Source: Bimuria novae-zelandiae CBS 107.79
Lineage: Eukaryota > Ascomycota > Dothideomycetes > Pleosporales > Didymosphaeriaceae
Direction of reading: 5' to 3'
Length of the DNA: 64,000 nucleotides
NCBI GenBank assembly: GCA_010015655.1
Contig: ML976760.1
Coordinates: 123,873-187,872 of the forward strand
Of this stretch, positions 35,216-45,349 are shown piece by piece. The position numbers and the translations under genes are program-made. Every line of letters begins with the position of its first letter. Positions within the stretch are counted from its first letter, which is position 1. A model generated the notes under the pieces. The model had not been told where the DNA came from. It searched no databases and worked only from the letters and a program-made list of their open reading frames with translations.

Positions 35216-35677
35216 CTTAGTGTTATGGACCAGAAGGCGACGGTGGGACGAAAAGGCCTTATGACGGCACGTCGGCCCCACCTCGGCTTATGTAATGTCC
35301 CAGATCGTCCCAGGCGCCAAGACCATGGGACATCGTGGGACCACGTGACGTGGGTCACGTGACGTCCCACGATATCCCAGGAAATCCCAGGAACGAGGGA
35401 TGTGGGACATCGTGGGATTCTATGGGACAAGGGAGGTATATAGTAAGGACGGCTTCCTATGTTATTTTCCTTCTTCGTAGTCAACTCATATATCTTCTGT
35501 GCGAGTACGTTCTCCTATACAGACTAATAGTTATCTTACTTCGTTATAAGATTAGATTGTCTAGCCTCGCGCTAAGGGTCGCATTAACTTGTACTATTAA
35601 ATAATCCGTGAAGCACCACGATACCTTACCGCCCTAACCCGGATCGGAACAAGGTGTGAGAGCCTCATAACACTTAG
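35216..35677 (+). repeat. Solo LTR (gypsy subfamily 1) with CTTAG target duplication
   Basis: 35221-35672 (452 bp) runs TGTTATGGACC...CATAACA with CTTAG on both sides. It matches the LTR type of element A and of 5206. It is GC-rich and almost free of RIP changes. It contains the palindromic CCACGTGACGTGGGTCACG. Confidence 0.92.
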
Positions 35678-36267
35678 TCGTGTAAACTCTAATTATATAA
35701 CGTTCCTAAAGAGCTCTTTAAGTGCTTAATTATCTATATTAGGAATAGTTATAACGTAGTAGGCCGTAATATTCGCGGAGGAGGTGCCTTAAAAGGTAAT
35801 TATAGGTATACTTAAGAAGGAAGGCGCTACGCTTAGTACGCTAGAATTACTAAATTAGCGCATAGTATTAGTAATAAACTACTAAAAAATTACTAAAAAT
35901 TAATCCTAAGCTACTATTTTATCGCGTAATATTAAATAAAAATATAAATTATACTATTTAAGAGCGCGTACGCTGTATAGTAAAAGCTAATAAGAAGTAT
36001 ATAGGTTAGGGCGAGGTGTTAGTGGTGCAGCAGCGCTGCAGGACTTGGGGGATATTTAGTATTTAGGCGTTCGGGCATACGTCGGCGACGCAGCCGCTAG
36101 CACCTACTAGTGCCGCGCGGCAGCCCCACCAAAATTTTGCTAGTTTATAACATTATTAATTCCCTGCCACGCGGGTGATAAAATAAGCGAGACTTAGTGT
36201 CAAGGATTGCGACGCGTCTTACCCACCACCTTATTTACTACTATTATTAAGACAACTAATAATCGGT
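35678..36267 (+). mobile_element. Mariner-type element, region upstream of its transposase
   Basis: Non-coding part of the mariner-type element. It includes a GC-richer patch at about 36025-36150 (GCAGCAGCGCTGCAG, CCGCGCGGCAGCC), then AT-rich DNA up to the transposase start. No LTR ends. Confidence 0.4.
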
Positions 36268-36649
36268 ATGCCTACTACGCGGGCTTAATTAATTTATCTT
36301 AGTTAGAATAGCTACTTTAGCTACAAATACTATAATACGCTAAAGAAGAATTGTATTATTAGTACCTACAAGTACCTCGACGCGAAGGGCATTAAGGGCT
36401 AGAAAGCTCTTGTATTTAAATAATTTAGAGTTAGTAAAGCTCGTGGATAGAAGATCCTACGCAGTAGGCGCGATCGCTAGCAACTTAGTATTAATTCTAC
36501 TTATATAGAGACTCGAGGGCGCCCTCTATTAATATTACCTATAAAGCTATATAAACTTAATTAATTAGTAGAGGACCTCGACTGCGAGGGGCGCTCTATA
36601 AGCTAAGAAACTCTTACTTATAAATTAAGGCTTAACGTCTCTGCGCGTA

Positions 36650-38773
36650 TACTGTGCTGACGCGCGTGCCGCCCCGGTTCGCGTGCCGCCCCACCAACCC
36701 CAGAACACCAGACAAGACACCAACTTTGACGCGTTGCATCTCAACAATCACAGCAGCTATGGAGGCCGCACTTAGAGCAATCGAATGCGCTAAACTAGGA
36801 GAACGACCTTTGTACAGGGTAATCGCTAAGCAGTATAGTGTATCGAGATCTACGTTGGCCCGAAGACACTAAGGCCGTTAAGCCCCGCAGGAAGCCAAAA
36901 ACACCTCCTAAAAGAAACTTAATCCACATTAAGAAGCTAAGCTTATATAGTATATTAAAGATCTATCCCTAAAAGGGCTACCTCTAATAAGAGAGATAAT
37001 ACAAAATTACGCGTCCTTAATTACTAAAAAGTCTATAAGTTAGGCCTAGGTAACGCGCTTCTTGCACCGAAACGGTGAAGATCTTATCTATAAATAGACT
37101 AAAGGAATGGACTCCAACCGCCACAAAGCCGACTCTAAAACCAAGTACGAGGCGTACTTCGATCTGCTGCACCCAAAGATGGAAGAGTACAATATACTAT
37201 CGTGCAATACCTACAATATGGACAAAAAGGGCTTCTTAATTAGCGTTATAAGACGCTCTAAACGCGTCTTTAGTTAAGTAGCTTAAGAGAGAGGAGAGAT
37301 AAAAGATTTACTATAAAATAGCTTACATAAGTAATTAACTATATTAGTAGCTATTTGCGCTAATAGAAGTACTCTTCTACCTACTCTTCTTTTCCTAGGA
37401 GCATCTAGGTTACTATAGTTAACTTAAGTAACTAGTATTAAAGCTAGCAAGCACGACGTCTTTATTAGCTTAACTCTATTAGGCTAGATAAATAATAACA
37501 CTAGTTTAGCGTAATTAGAGCAGGTTTTTAACTACTGCATAAAATAGAAAGCGCGCTAAGGGAGAGACTAGCGTCTCCTTATACTTAATAGCTATAATAG
37601 TCACCTAACGATGGAGTTTCTCGAGTACTATAACTCTTATTATATACTACTAGCTATGTTTCCTCCCCACTCTACCTATACGCTTTAGCTATTTAACGTT
37701 ATTTACTTTAAACCTCTCTCTAGCTCCTATACTAAGGTCCTTACTAATTACCTCTAAAAGAGCTAAGGGATAGTGCCTATTATAAAGAGGGACTTCTTCC
37801 TACTATTTTAGAGTGCCTAGACGTCCTCCTTTAAGATAGAGATTATCCTAAAGTCCTTTAAAGCTACTAGTATATAGCCTAAAGACTATATAGTTATACT
37901 TAAACGCTTCGCTAATAATTAAGAGGAGCTAGATAAAGCAGCTCTAGAGGCTCTTAAAGAGGCTAAATAGAGTCGTTTAAACCGTCTTATATAGTCTATA
38001 GTAGAGGATATTGCTACTAAGGAGTTAAAGGCGCTCTCCTAAACACTCTACTATCTCTAAGTATAAAATTAACTACTTTAACATAAAAACGAGGGCTTAA
38101 GCGTCGCTCTTAACACTAAGAAGCGTTATAAGAAGCGTAGCAGGCCTCTTAATTTGTAGTAGAGGCAAGAGTACTATAATAGTACAGTACTCTAGTCTCC
38201 TTGTAAGATTAAAAAGGCACGTGCACGCGAGAGAGTAAATAAAGAACTCTAGTATAAGAAGGAGCTTGCAAAAGCTAATTAGAAGGAACTTTAAAAGTCT
38301 TCTAAGCTACTTAAAGAGAAAGAAAAGGAGGAGAAGCGTATAGAGAGAGAGAGAGCTAAAGTAGAAAAAGATTAAATAAAGACTAAACAGGAGGCCGCGC
38401 GCGAGGCAAAAAAAGTAGCTTAAAATATAGAGAAAGTATCTTAAACTTTGTAAAAGGGTAAGCGTAAAGCCTTAAGAGGTCCTCCTTTAAAGTCTAAGCC
38501 TAAGAGACGCGCTGGTGGTGGTGTAGCTCTAAAGGAGTCCCTGGAAGCTACACCAGCCGCCCCACCAAAAGTCGACTCTCGCGGCCGCACAATCACTCTC
38601 CCAAGCAAATATAAGTAGTAAATAGCAATCGCGAGCATATTACAAGTCTCTCCACCAAAAAATCTCGTAATAATAGCTATTTTGTGGCTCTCTGCAGCCT
38701 CATCTTTGTAGTGATGGGCATGTTGTTAGTGGGGCGGCACGCGAACCGGGGCGGCACGCGCGTCAGCACAGTA
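36650..38773 (+). mobile_element. Fot1/pogo-like transposon, 2120 bp, TA target duplication
   Basis: Element 36652-38771. The termini CTGTGCTGACGCGCGTGCC and the inverse at the right extend to 44-bp inverted repeats. Each contains two copies of CGTGCCGCCCC, and the repeats escaped RIP almost completely. TA is duplicated at 36650-36651 and 38772-38773. It is inserted inside the mariner transposase reading frame, so it arrived later than the mariner element. Confidence 0.92.
36759..38618 (+). pseudogene. Fot1/pogo transposase, degraded
   Basis: A frame of exactly 620 codons from ATG 36759 to TAG 38616-38618 with no indel and roughly 25 TAA/TAG. The N-terminal psq-type helix-turn-helix is MEAALRAIECAKLGE...SVSRSTLARRH (intact for 37 codons). 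A CENP-B-like second helical domain follows. The DDE_1 domain has YNMDKKGFLI (first Asp kept) and LLILNSYNSHLTMEFLEYY, where the second Asp has become Asn and Gly has become Ser, then MFPPHSTYTLQ-like. The C-terminal end is Lys/Arg-rich (KEKEKEEKRIERERAK) and closes with RGRTITLPSKYK, typical of the family. Dead. Confidence 0.85.
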
Positions 38774-39846
38774 ATTAAGAAAGCTATAGGAACCCTTAAC
38801 TATCGCAAGTGTATTGCCTGTAAGAAGGGCTAGGTTAATAAGGCGATAGCAGCAAATCGCAAGCAATACGCAGAGCTTATGCTCGAGCGCTACCCTTAGC
38901 AGAAGGACTGGTATCACGTACAATTCTCTGACGAGGCTCATATTGGCTTTGGTCCTCAGGGCCAGCTGCGAATTATCCGGAAACCAGGTTAGAAATATTG
39001 CGCCAATTGTATACAAGAGAGCACCGAGCCTGACGAGCAAGACAAGAAGAAACTCCACGTATGGGCTGCCGTAGGCTTCCACTTTAAATCGCCACTAGTT
39101 TTCTATAATATTAATATTAATACTAATAGGAAAATGACCCAGCGCGCGTATATTAATTAGATTCTTAAGCCTATTGTTAAGCCTTAGATAAAACACCAGT
39201 CTAGCTTTGTACTAGAGGAGGATCGCGACTCAGGCCATGGCACTAGCAAGAGCAATATTGTCCGTACGTGGAAGCAGGCAAATAGCCTCAACTCCTACTT
39301 TAATTGCTCCTCCTCGCCTGACCTCTCACTAATTGAAAACGCTTAGTCTCCTATGAAACAATACGTGCGCAAATATAGCCACTGGGATATTAAGACTACT
39401 TAGGAGCTTGCAGTAGAGGGCTAGGATAGTGTAAGGCAGCGATATATTAATCGCTGCGTATTGAGTATGCCCTAGAGGCTCAAGGACGTGGTTGAGGCTA
39501 AGGGCCGTATGACAGGCTGGTAACCAACAAAAACACCAAAAAAAAGTCTGTATACGATTTTACAGTATTGCCCGCAGCCTTATATTAATATATTATCGCG
39601 TCAAATGGCCTGCGTTCGGATATATAGTACAAAATTGTACAGTGGTGAGGAATCGGATCATTTTCGGCTATTGAGTCTCGCTTATTTTGTCACCCGCGTG
39701 CCTGCCTATCCTAGCGCAATTGATATATATATGTACTCATGTGCCGCCGGCATTCTAACTCTAGATGAGACCTTGTTGCACCGCCTCTTATACAGTGGCT
39801 GGAGCGACGCACGGCCTCCTGCAGCGCGATAGAGTATGGCGGTGCT

Positions 39847-39922
39847 GACCTTGTCAATGGGTAGCCGAGAATCTTAAATGGGTGTCCGAGAATCTGATAA
39901 GGGTGGCCGCGGAACCTCCACC
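39847..39922 (-). repeat. Right terminal inverted repeat of the mariner-type element
   Basis: Inverse of 4831-4906. Its outer end supplies the last codons of the truncated MFS reading frame. Confidence 0.85.
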
Positions 39923-41343
39923 TTATTAAAAATGACAGATGGAATCGCCGTGCCCCACATAAACCCGAAGCTTCTCATGAAGGAAAATAGGGCCGCGGAT
40001 ACAGCATTGTCAGCGTCGCTGAGGTTTGCCTGAATAGCGGGAAGCACCGTGATCACGAGCACACCCATTCCAATAGGCGCAATGATCGAGAAACATGCCC
40101 ACATCACTTTGTGAGAGTTTGCATCTAGGAGGGTGAAAAGCCCGAAGCCGACAGCTGACAGTGCGAAGCTGACGAAATGGAAAGGCCTGTATTTTCCGAC
40201 CTTGGCCATGATTCCTCCTGCGACGATGCGAGAGGGAACGCTGAAGAGCATGAATGGCAGGAGGTATACACCGGCCGTCAGAGGACTTGTTTCAAGGACG
40301 CCCATGAAGTAGACGGGAAGGAAGGTGGTAGCCCACAGAAGGAGGACGGCTGCATCGAACCCGAGGAAGTAGCCGATGAGCGAGGTTCGCGTGCCGAAGA
40401 GGTGAGCTGGGACGCTGGGCTTCTTGCAAAGAGACGTTGCCTCGTACACCTGGAAGCCAACCCAGCCCATGAACCCGAGAACCAGAGGAACAATAACGTG
40501 ATAGGTTCCCCTGCCGTACAAGGAACCGCACATAATCAGTCCGAGAAGCACTGCACTCAACGATCCGATAAAAAGTAGGCCGCCTACAACGTCGATTTTC
40601 GCAAGGGTAGATGCCCATGTCGGGTTCTTCTTCGCTTTGAGACGTAGGAAGCAACCTTGCACGAGAAGCGTGACTCCTCCGAGCGGAATGTTCATGTAAA
40701 AGATCCATCGCCAACCATGCCCCGCAATTACACCTCCAAGAATAGGTCCAAGTGTCGATCCGATCGCGCCAGAAGACAGCACCATGCCGAGGTACTTGCC
40801 TCGCTCACGGAGAGGCACCATGTCGCAGGCAATGATCTCAACGAGAACGAATTGGCCACCTGCACCAAGACCCTGTACTGTTCGCCCGGCGATAATGGTT
40901 GCCACATTCTTGGCTCCGCCGATTATACCGCTACCGAGGGTGAATAGTGCGACCGAGACGATCATTGGCCATCTCCGTCCGAAAATGTTCGCCAGCTGGA
41001 CGATGATGGGCTGCACGACAGTCGAAGCGAGAAGAAAAGCGCTCGAGAGCCAGATATATTTTTCGTCAGCCCAGCGGATCGAGTGCGCGATGGTTGTTAG
41101 AGCAACACTGATGATGGTGATGTCGATCGACACGGTGAGGAGCGATAGACACAAGGAAACAAACACTATCCACAACCGCCACGTTCTGCGCTCCTTATCC
41201 AATCTTTCAGATGTTTCTTCTATTCTAGGGGAGAGGGTCTTGGTCTTGTTTTCAATCGGTTGGGAGCTAGGCCTGGAAGGAAGTGAAAGGCCTTCGTTGC
41301 GCAAGTTTTCGGATTGAATGGATGGAAGCTCCTGAGCGAGCAT
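39874..41343 (-). CDS. MFS drug/toxin transporter (DHA2-like), C-terminus truncated by transposon end
   Basis: A 489-codon intronless frame from ATG 41343. It has a cytosolic N-terminus (about 55 aa) and then membrane spans. SIDITIISVAL in the first span (residues 72-82), motif A LANIFGRRWPM (118-127) and motif C GAIGSTLGPILGG (192-204) mark a 14-span drug:H+ antiporter of the type found in toxin and secondary-metabolite clusters. I count 13 spans. The conserved sequence ends at VIFN (residue 473). The last 16 residues (KVEVPRPPLSDSRTPI) are read from the mariner inverted repeat. Span 14 is missing, so transport function is doubtful. The lost end is not found left of the composite element. 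It shares orientation with the methyltransferase gene upstream. Confidence 0.85.
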   Translation of the reverse strand: MLAQELPSIQSENLRNEGLSLPSRPSSQPIENKTKTLSPRIEETSERLDKERRTWRLWIVFVSLCLSLLTVSIDITIISVALTTIAHSIRWADEKYIWLSSAFLLASTVVQPIIVQLANIFGRRWPMIVSVALFTLGSGIIGGAKNVATIIAGRTVQGLGAGGQFVLVEIIACDMVPLRERGKYLGMVLSSGAIGSTLGPILGGVIAGHGWRWIFYMNIPLGGVTLLVQGCFLRLKAKKNPTWASTLAKIDVVGGLLFIGSLSAVLLGLIMCGSLYGRGTYHVIVPLVLGFMGWVGFQVYEATSLCKKPSVPAHLFGTRTSLIGYFLGFDAAVLLLWATTFLPVYFMGVLETSPLTAGVYLLPFMLFSVPSRIVAGGIMAKVGKYRPFHFVSFALSAVGFGLFTLLDANSHKVMWACFSIIAPIGMGVLVITVLPAIQANLSDADNAVSAALFSFMRSFGFMWGTAIPSVIFNKVEVPRPPLSDSRTPI

Positions 41344-42282
41344 GATGGCGAGTACGTCCCCTTCAAAGATTGGAGGCGAGCGGATCTTGATGAAAATACC
41401 TGCAGTTCACGTCTTTCAAAAAGATTTAGATAGGGCGGATGAACGTGCCAATTTACGCCTCTGCATAAACAAGCTCGCAGTGCGAGCAAGTTGGGAGCTG
41501 GCTGAACCGCAGTGGTGATTACCCTCACGAGCCAGTTAGCTTAAACCAGCGAGCTAACTGGTGGCCGTTAAATGACGCCACAGAGAAGCATTGCGAAGAG
41601 GAGAAACTGGGCGTCGCGTTTGCGACCTTTAACTGTGGGGATGGACGCCTAAGAGGATTTGAGTCGCGCGAACTATTTCAGGTGACTAGTATCCAACGCT
41701 CATGCACCACATAATCCTCTGAAGATGTGTACGGTGCGTCCTTATCGCTGGCTGAATATCTGGCTAGGCAGCCTATGTGCATGAGGATTGTAATTGTATC
41801 CGAAATGTGTCCGGTGACTCGTACAACCCGTGGTACAACCCGTATTTCAAGAACCCGCAATACTCATGCACGATTTTATTATAAGGATCATATCTATGTA
41901 GGTCTGATCTTTCTACAGCGGCACGGTATGCTGCGTCCTGGCGTCAGCACGACAGGTCAGAGCAACGGAGCAGAGGATAGCGCACATAATGCAGACAATG
42001 ATAATCAGTCATCACGAATACATCCGTACAAATTTTTCAAGTGCTGATCAAACTAAGAACGATAGATATCCATTTTTTAACATAAAATGCTAGGCATAGA
42101 GCGTTCCTATGAATGCGTTGGCGATGCAAACCATGGATGATAACCTCAACACCAGACAGTCCGACAAACGATCGATCACCAGATGAACTTTTCTCGTAAT
42201 TAACCTCCTCGCATCGTGAGCACGCTCTAGGCACACTCCTAACAGGCTTTTGGATTCCCCCTACCCTAGACTGGAATCATGA
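41344..42282. promoter_or_regulatory. MFS promoter region with two strong palindromes
   Basis: No gene. Two inverted repeats lie close together upstream of the MFS start: GCTCGCAGTGCGAGC (about 41474-41488), and CCAGTTAGCT with its exact inverse AGCTAACTGG ten bases later (41532-41561). Such palindromes suit binuclear zinc-cluster regulators or could form hairpins. The remainder to 42282 is ordinary intergenic DNA. Confidence 0.4.
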
Positions 42283-43214
42283 TCATTTCTCAGGTTTCTG
42301 AGCCCACAGAGAAAAAATCTTGTACTCCCAGCCAATCTTCTTCGCCTCTTCGAGGAGCTTCTGCGGCATCACATCGAGTTTCTCACGAGGCACGCAGATA
42401 TGCGGGAGCATCTTTGTCGTCGCTGTCACCCCAATAGCCGTGGCGAACAAGCTCTTCTCGCTTGTCTCGCGGATCTTTTCGCTAGCACGAGCACAAAAGG
42501 GTGTCGTCACGATCTTGTAGTCGATGTTCTGCAGCCCGGCCTCTTTCAGCATAGGCGTCTCCTTCTCCCGAAGATCCACGCCCTGGCCAACACTAACAAG
42601 AGAGAAAAGGTCCTTGATGGCGTTACGAAATATTTGACCTTCTGGTCCAAGGTTCCAGTTGTCCCAATCCATCTCGACAAGTTGAATCCACCCACCAGGC
42701 TTAACCAACGAGATGAGGCTGTTGACAGTGTCTTCGAGCTTATTGGTGCCGACACCAGGAAGCGCGAATCGCGAATGTACAAGGCCAAAGGTTTCAATCC
42801 AGTCCTCTGGCCACACCTCTGTCATAGAATGGTGGTGATATGACGTGTCCGAGGGTGGGTCAGAGGGAAAGTAGTCTGCGATATCTGTGCCGACCCATGT
42901 ATTCTTTGCCCCATTGGCCATTGAGCGCACATCGCGAATCCAGATGCCTGATGTATTTGGTCAGTGCAATTCGACACTGAATATCACGGCGGTGTGAAAA
43001 AGTGAAACTTACCAGTAGCGGTAGCCTGGTCAAGGATTTTGAGACCACCCTTCGAGAGGTCGATGGGAGCAGTGACAAGTTGCGGCATCGAGTCAAAGAT
43101 TACCTTATGCTTCCAGCCATTTCTCTCTGCCTCGGTTTGACCCTGGCCGAAGATAACATTGTCATCGTTGGAACCAGTCGTGGAGGCTGCGGTGATGCTG
43201 GGTTCAGCTGCCAT
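42283..43214 (-). CDS. SAM-dependent methyltransferase (LaeA/UMTA-like class I), two exons
   Basis: Exon 1 is 43214-43013. The intron, 43012-42948 (65 nt), has donor GTAAGT, branch CACTGACC and acceptor CAG. Exon 2 is 42947-42283. Total 288 aa. SAM motif I is ILDQATATGIWIRDV (residues 60-74), close to the usual LDxATGTGIW. Then VGTDIADYFPSDPP (motif post-I), VHSRFALPGV and VKPGGWIQLVEMDW (motif III area) follow. The first Gly of motif I is Ala, which the family tolerates. Likely cytosolic or nuclear, modifying a small molecule or acting as an LaeA-type regulator. Substrate cannot be read. Upstream of the truncated MFS gene on the same strand. Confidence 0.85.
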
Positions 43215-43722
43215 GATTTTCGCACTTAATTGCAGTAACTAGAAAAATGCGGAAATCGAACGAGGTGATGATTTACTAGGTGTTGAAGGTTTAACAGTGA
43301 AAAAGAAGATGAAAATGATTGAACGTATGAAGTAGGTGAGTATGATATTGCTGTGCCGCCTGATGCGGCTTGTGAAGGCGAAAGTTTCTGAAAAACCCCC
43401 GGAACGAAGACCGCTTGATAACAATTCCATGTTCACAAGCCCAGAAAAGGGCACGACGAGTTAAGCATGCCTGGATGGGGCGCCTGTGCCACGTGTATGT
43501 GTTCAAGTAGCTCGTTTGGGCAAACCAAGAACGTACCATTTTTAACGCCTATTCTGCGCGGACTGCGCTTACCACTCCGTTCTAAAAGCGAAACACACCC
43601 CTGGACTATACTTACCTTCTAGTTTGATACGGAATCAAAAGACCCTGTGATGGGTGAAGCTTCCGGTGAAGACTGCCAGCCTGCAGATGGCTCGTTTTCC
43701 TTCATTGGTTATGTTTCATTGG
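43215..43722. other. Upstream region of the methyltransferase gene
   Basis: Promoter and 5' UTR region. AT-rich near the start codon, no convincing gene. Confidence 0.35.
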
Positions 43723-43806
43723 CATATGCAGCTTCCCGGAGAAGCGGTGACACCTGATTGCTGGCGTATGCAGCTTCCCGGAGGAGCGGTGACCCCTGAC
43801 TGCTGG
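43723..43806. repeat. 42-bp tandem duplication
   Basis: Two adjacent 42-bp units (43723-43764, 43765-43806), each containing TATGCAGCTTCCCGGA and ending TGCTGG, differing at four or five positions. Confidence 0.85.
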
Positions 43807-43993
43807 TATATACGCCCTCAGCGCTCACCCTTCGTAGATCATGCATATCATCACTTTTCAGCCTCATCTTAGGTTCACAGACCCTCCATAAGTATCCTCA
43901 CTCCCTTGCCATATCCGGGAACTTCCTATAAAAGTAGCACAAGGAAGCAGCTCCTAACATGCATATGAAACACACTTCTTCCAGCGCTTGAAA

Positions 43994-44711
43994 CAGTACG
44001 TAATACGGACGGTTCGACCCTACTACGGTTACGTTACGGTTGCTAGTTACTACGGTACGTACGCTACGGCTGGGGGGTCGGTACAGTACTGTAGGATTAC
44101 TGTACGGTTTATTTCAGGGGTCTATACAGCCCGTAGTATATACAAATTTTCTAATTAAGAAGGAGGCTAGTATTAAAGTTATCTTTTAGGGCCTTTAGGA
44201 ATTCTAGAACGTTATTATTGCTATTAACCGCGTTGGCGTCTCTCTCCTTATTATTTATATAGGAGGTTAACTCGATAAGGTAGCTACTCTATATCGCTAT
44301 ATAGATGCAGATCTGCAGCCACTTAAGGACTAAGGTTTATACTATACATAGCAACTAGCCCGCGCGCCTATAAGCTTAGTCTTACTATGCTATAAATTAT
44401 TCTAAATAATATCTACCTCCCTCCCTAAATTGCGGCCTGTGGAATACACCTGTGAATAGTTAACTGACGGCGATGACGAGCGCGATGAGCTTGCTGAGGT
44501 GAGGGCCTTGCAGGCGGCAGAGGCGTGATACGGCGCTGCGGTGGAGGGCTGGGACGCCTGCGAGGCAACCTAGCCAGAAAAGGTTCCGTACAGCCGTATT
44601 ATGGGTCAAAAGTTGGTACGGTACGGTGCCTAGTACGGTGGGCACCACACTACGGTACGTACGGCCCAAAACCAATTACGGACCGTAAAGTACGGTCAGT
44701 AATACCGACTG
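43994..44711. mobile_element. Possible DNA-transposon remnant with TACGG-rich ends
   Basis: About 120 bp at each side (43994-44110 and 44585-44711) are packed with TACGG/CCGTA and the palindromic ACGGTACGTAC, while the middle (44118-44430) is AT-rich and RIP-like. The outermost bases on both sides can be read as CAGT in inverted orientation. This recalls hAT-type subterminal arrays, but I cannot find a target duplication or extended inverted repeat, so the ends are uncertain. Confidence 0.35.
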
Positions 44712-45349
44712 TTGCATGCGCTGACTTCTTCTATCAGAAATTGAATGCAACCGTATGTAGATCATCTAGAATCATTTTGTATCGAAGTCTACGTGAACTT
44801 GACCGACATAAGAAATGATTCAGTCCCGTACCAATATCGGTAGGAATTGTAAGGGTGATAAATCATCTCCAATGTCTTTATGGACGGCCATAAAAAAATT
44901 AACCTTTGTACATTCAAAGGAGCCAACTAATTCCCCCAATGCCATCTATCAATAAGGATATGAAACGAGGTCAAGAATTCTGGCGATGCTCGAGGTCTTG
45001 TGCTGTCGCCTGATCAGTTCCGGTCGATAACGACGATAAAAGACAACCTGCTTCTCGATTTCATGGTTTTCAACTGTCGCCTCTCACAAGCCAATCACCC
45101 AATAAGAGATATTCCAAAGGGCGTGGTCATGCATTGCATAGCAAAAGATACCAATTGCTGTTCACTCAGTGTGTTGAATTTCGCACCCCACATTTTGCAG
45201 CCCCGCTGCGCGAAATCGGCTTTCTACCATTGGTGGGGAGTGGTCGCTAACGAAACTAGTCGCCCGCAGCCTATTTTCGAGCTAATCACTACTCACTCCT
45301 TCCTTTCCTGCCCGCACCTGAATACTTGTTGACCAAAATTACCATAGGT
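44712..45349. other. Promoter-side intergenic region
   Basis: Ordinary composition, upstream of the plus-strand methyltransferase. Nothing specific is seen. Confidence 0.3.

Larger units (their letters stand above)
36268..39523 (+). pseudogene. Tc1/mariner-like DDD transposase, split by a pogo-like insertion
   Basis: The frame starts at ATG 36268 (MPTTRA) and is in frame through 36651 (128 codons). It resumes at 38774 and ends at TAA 39521-39523, for 377 residues once the 2120-bp insertion and its TA duplication are removed. The N-terminal part has a helix-turn-helix-like LVEDLDCEGRSIS...LNVSAR. The catalytic domain shows FSDEAHIGFG, then EEDRDSGHG, then [11 protein letters not shown], giving three acidic residues in DDE_3-type order, and ends GRMTGW. 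About fifteen TAA/TAG codons replace Trp/Gln. The family (fungal DSGHG/SPDLSPIE transposases) is recognised from general knowledge. It is the probable owner of the 76-bp inverted repeats. Confidence 0.8.
4831..39922 (+). mobile_element. Composite element: mariner-type transposon expanded to 35.1 kb by nested insertions
   Basis: Bases 4831-4906 and the reverse complement of 39847-39922 are near-identical 76-bp terminal inverted repeats starting GGTGGAGGTTCCGCGGCCAC, with only a few transitions between them. Subtracting the nested elements leaves roughly 4831-5205, 35678-36651 and 38774-39922, about 2.5 kb. This contains a DDD transposase frame (36268-39523), a normal size for a fungal Tc1/mariner element. 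Both flanks begin with TT (4829-4830 and 39923-39924), too short to prove a target duplication. The right end lies inside the MFS transporter coding sequence. Confidence 0.75.

Noticed and set aside
39605..39832. 75-codon ORF near the right end of the mariner element
   Set aside because: Lies downstream of the transposase stop in the non-coding end of the transposon; no features.
4831..39922. Starship-type giant element or Maverick/Polinton because of its 35-kb size and inverted ends
   Set aside because: No tyrosine-recombinase captain, DNA polymerase B or cargo genes were seen. The interior is nested retrotransposons and a mariner transposase that accounts for the inverted repeats.
40177..41317. 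Several ORFs of 70-177 codons opposite or out of frame to the MFS gene
   Set aside because: Shadows of a GC-rich coding sequence with clear transporter motifs in the real frame.
45000..45332. 110-codon plus-strand ORF upstream of the methyltransferase
   Set aside because: Composition and residues look random; it ends just before the methyltransferase start and has no known features.
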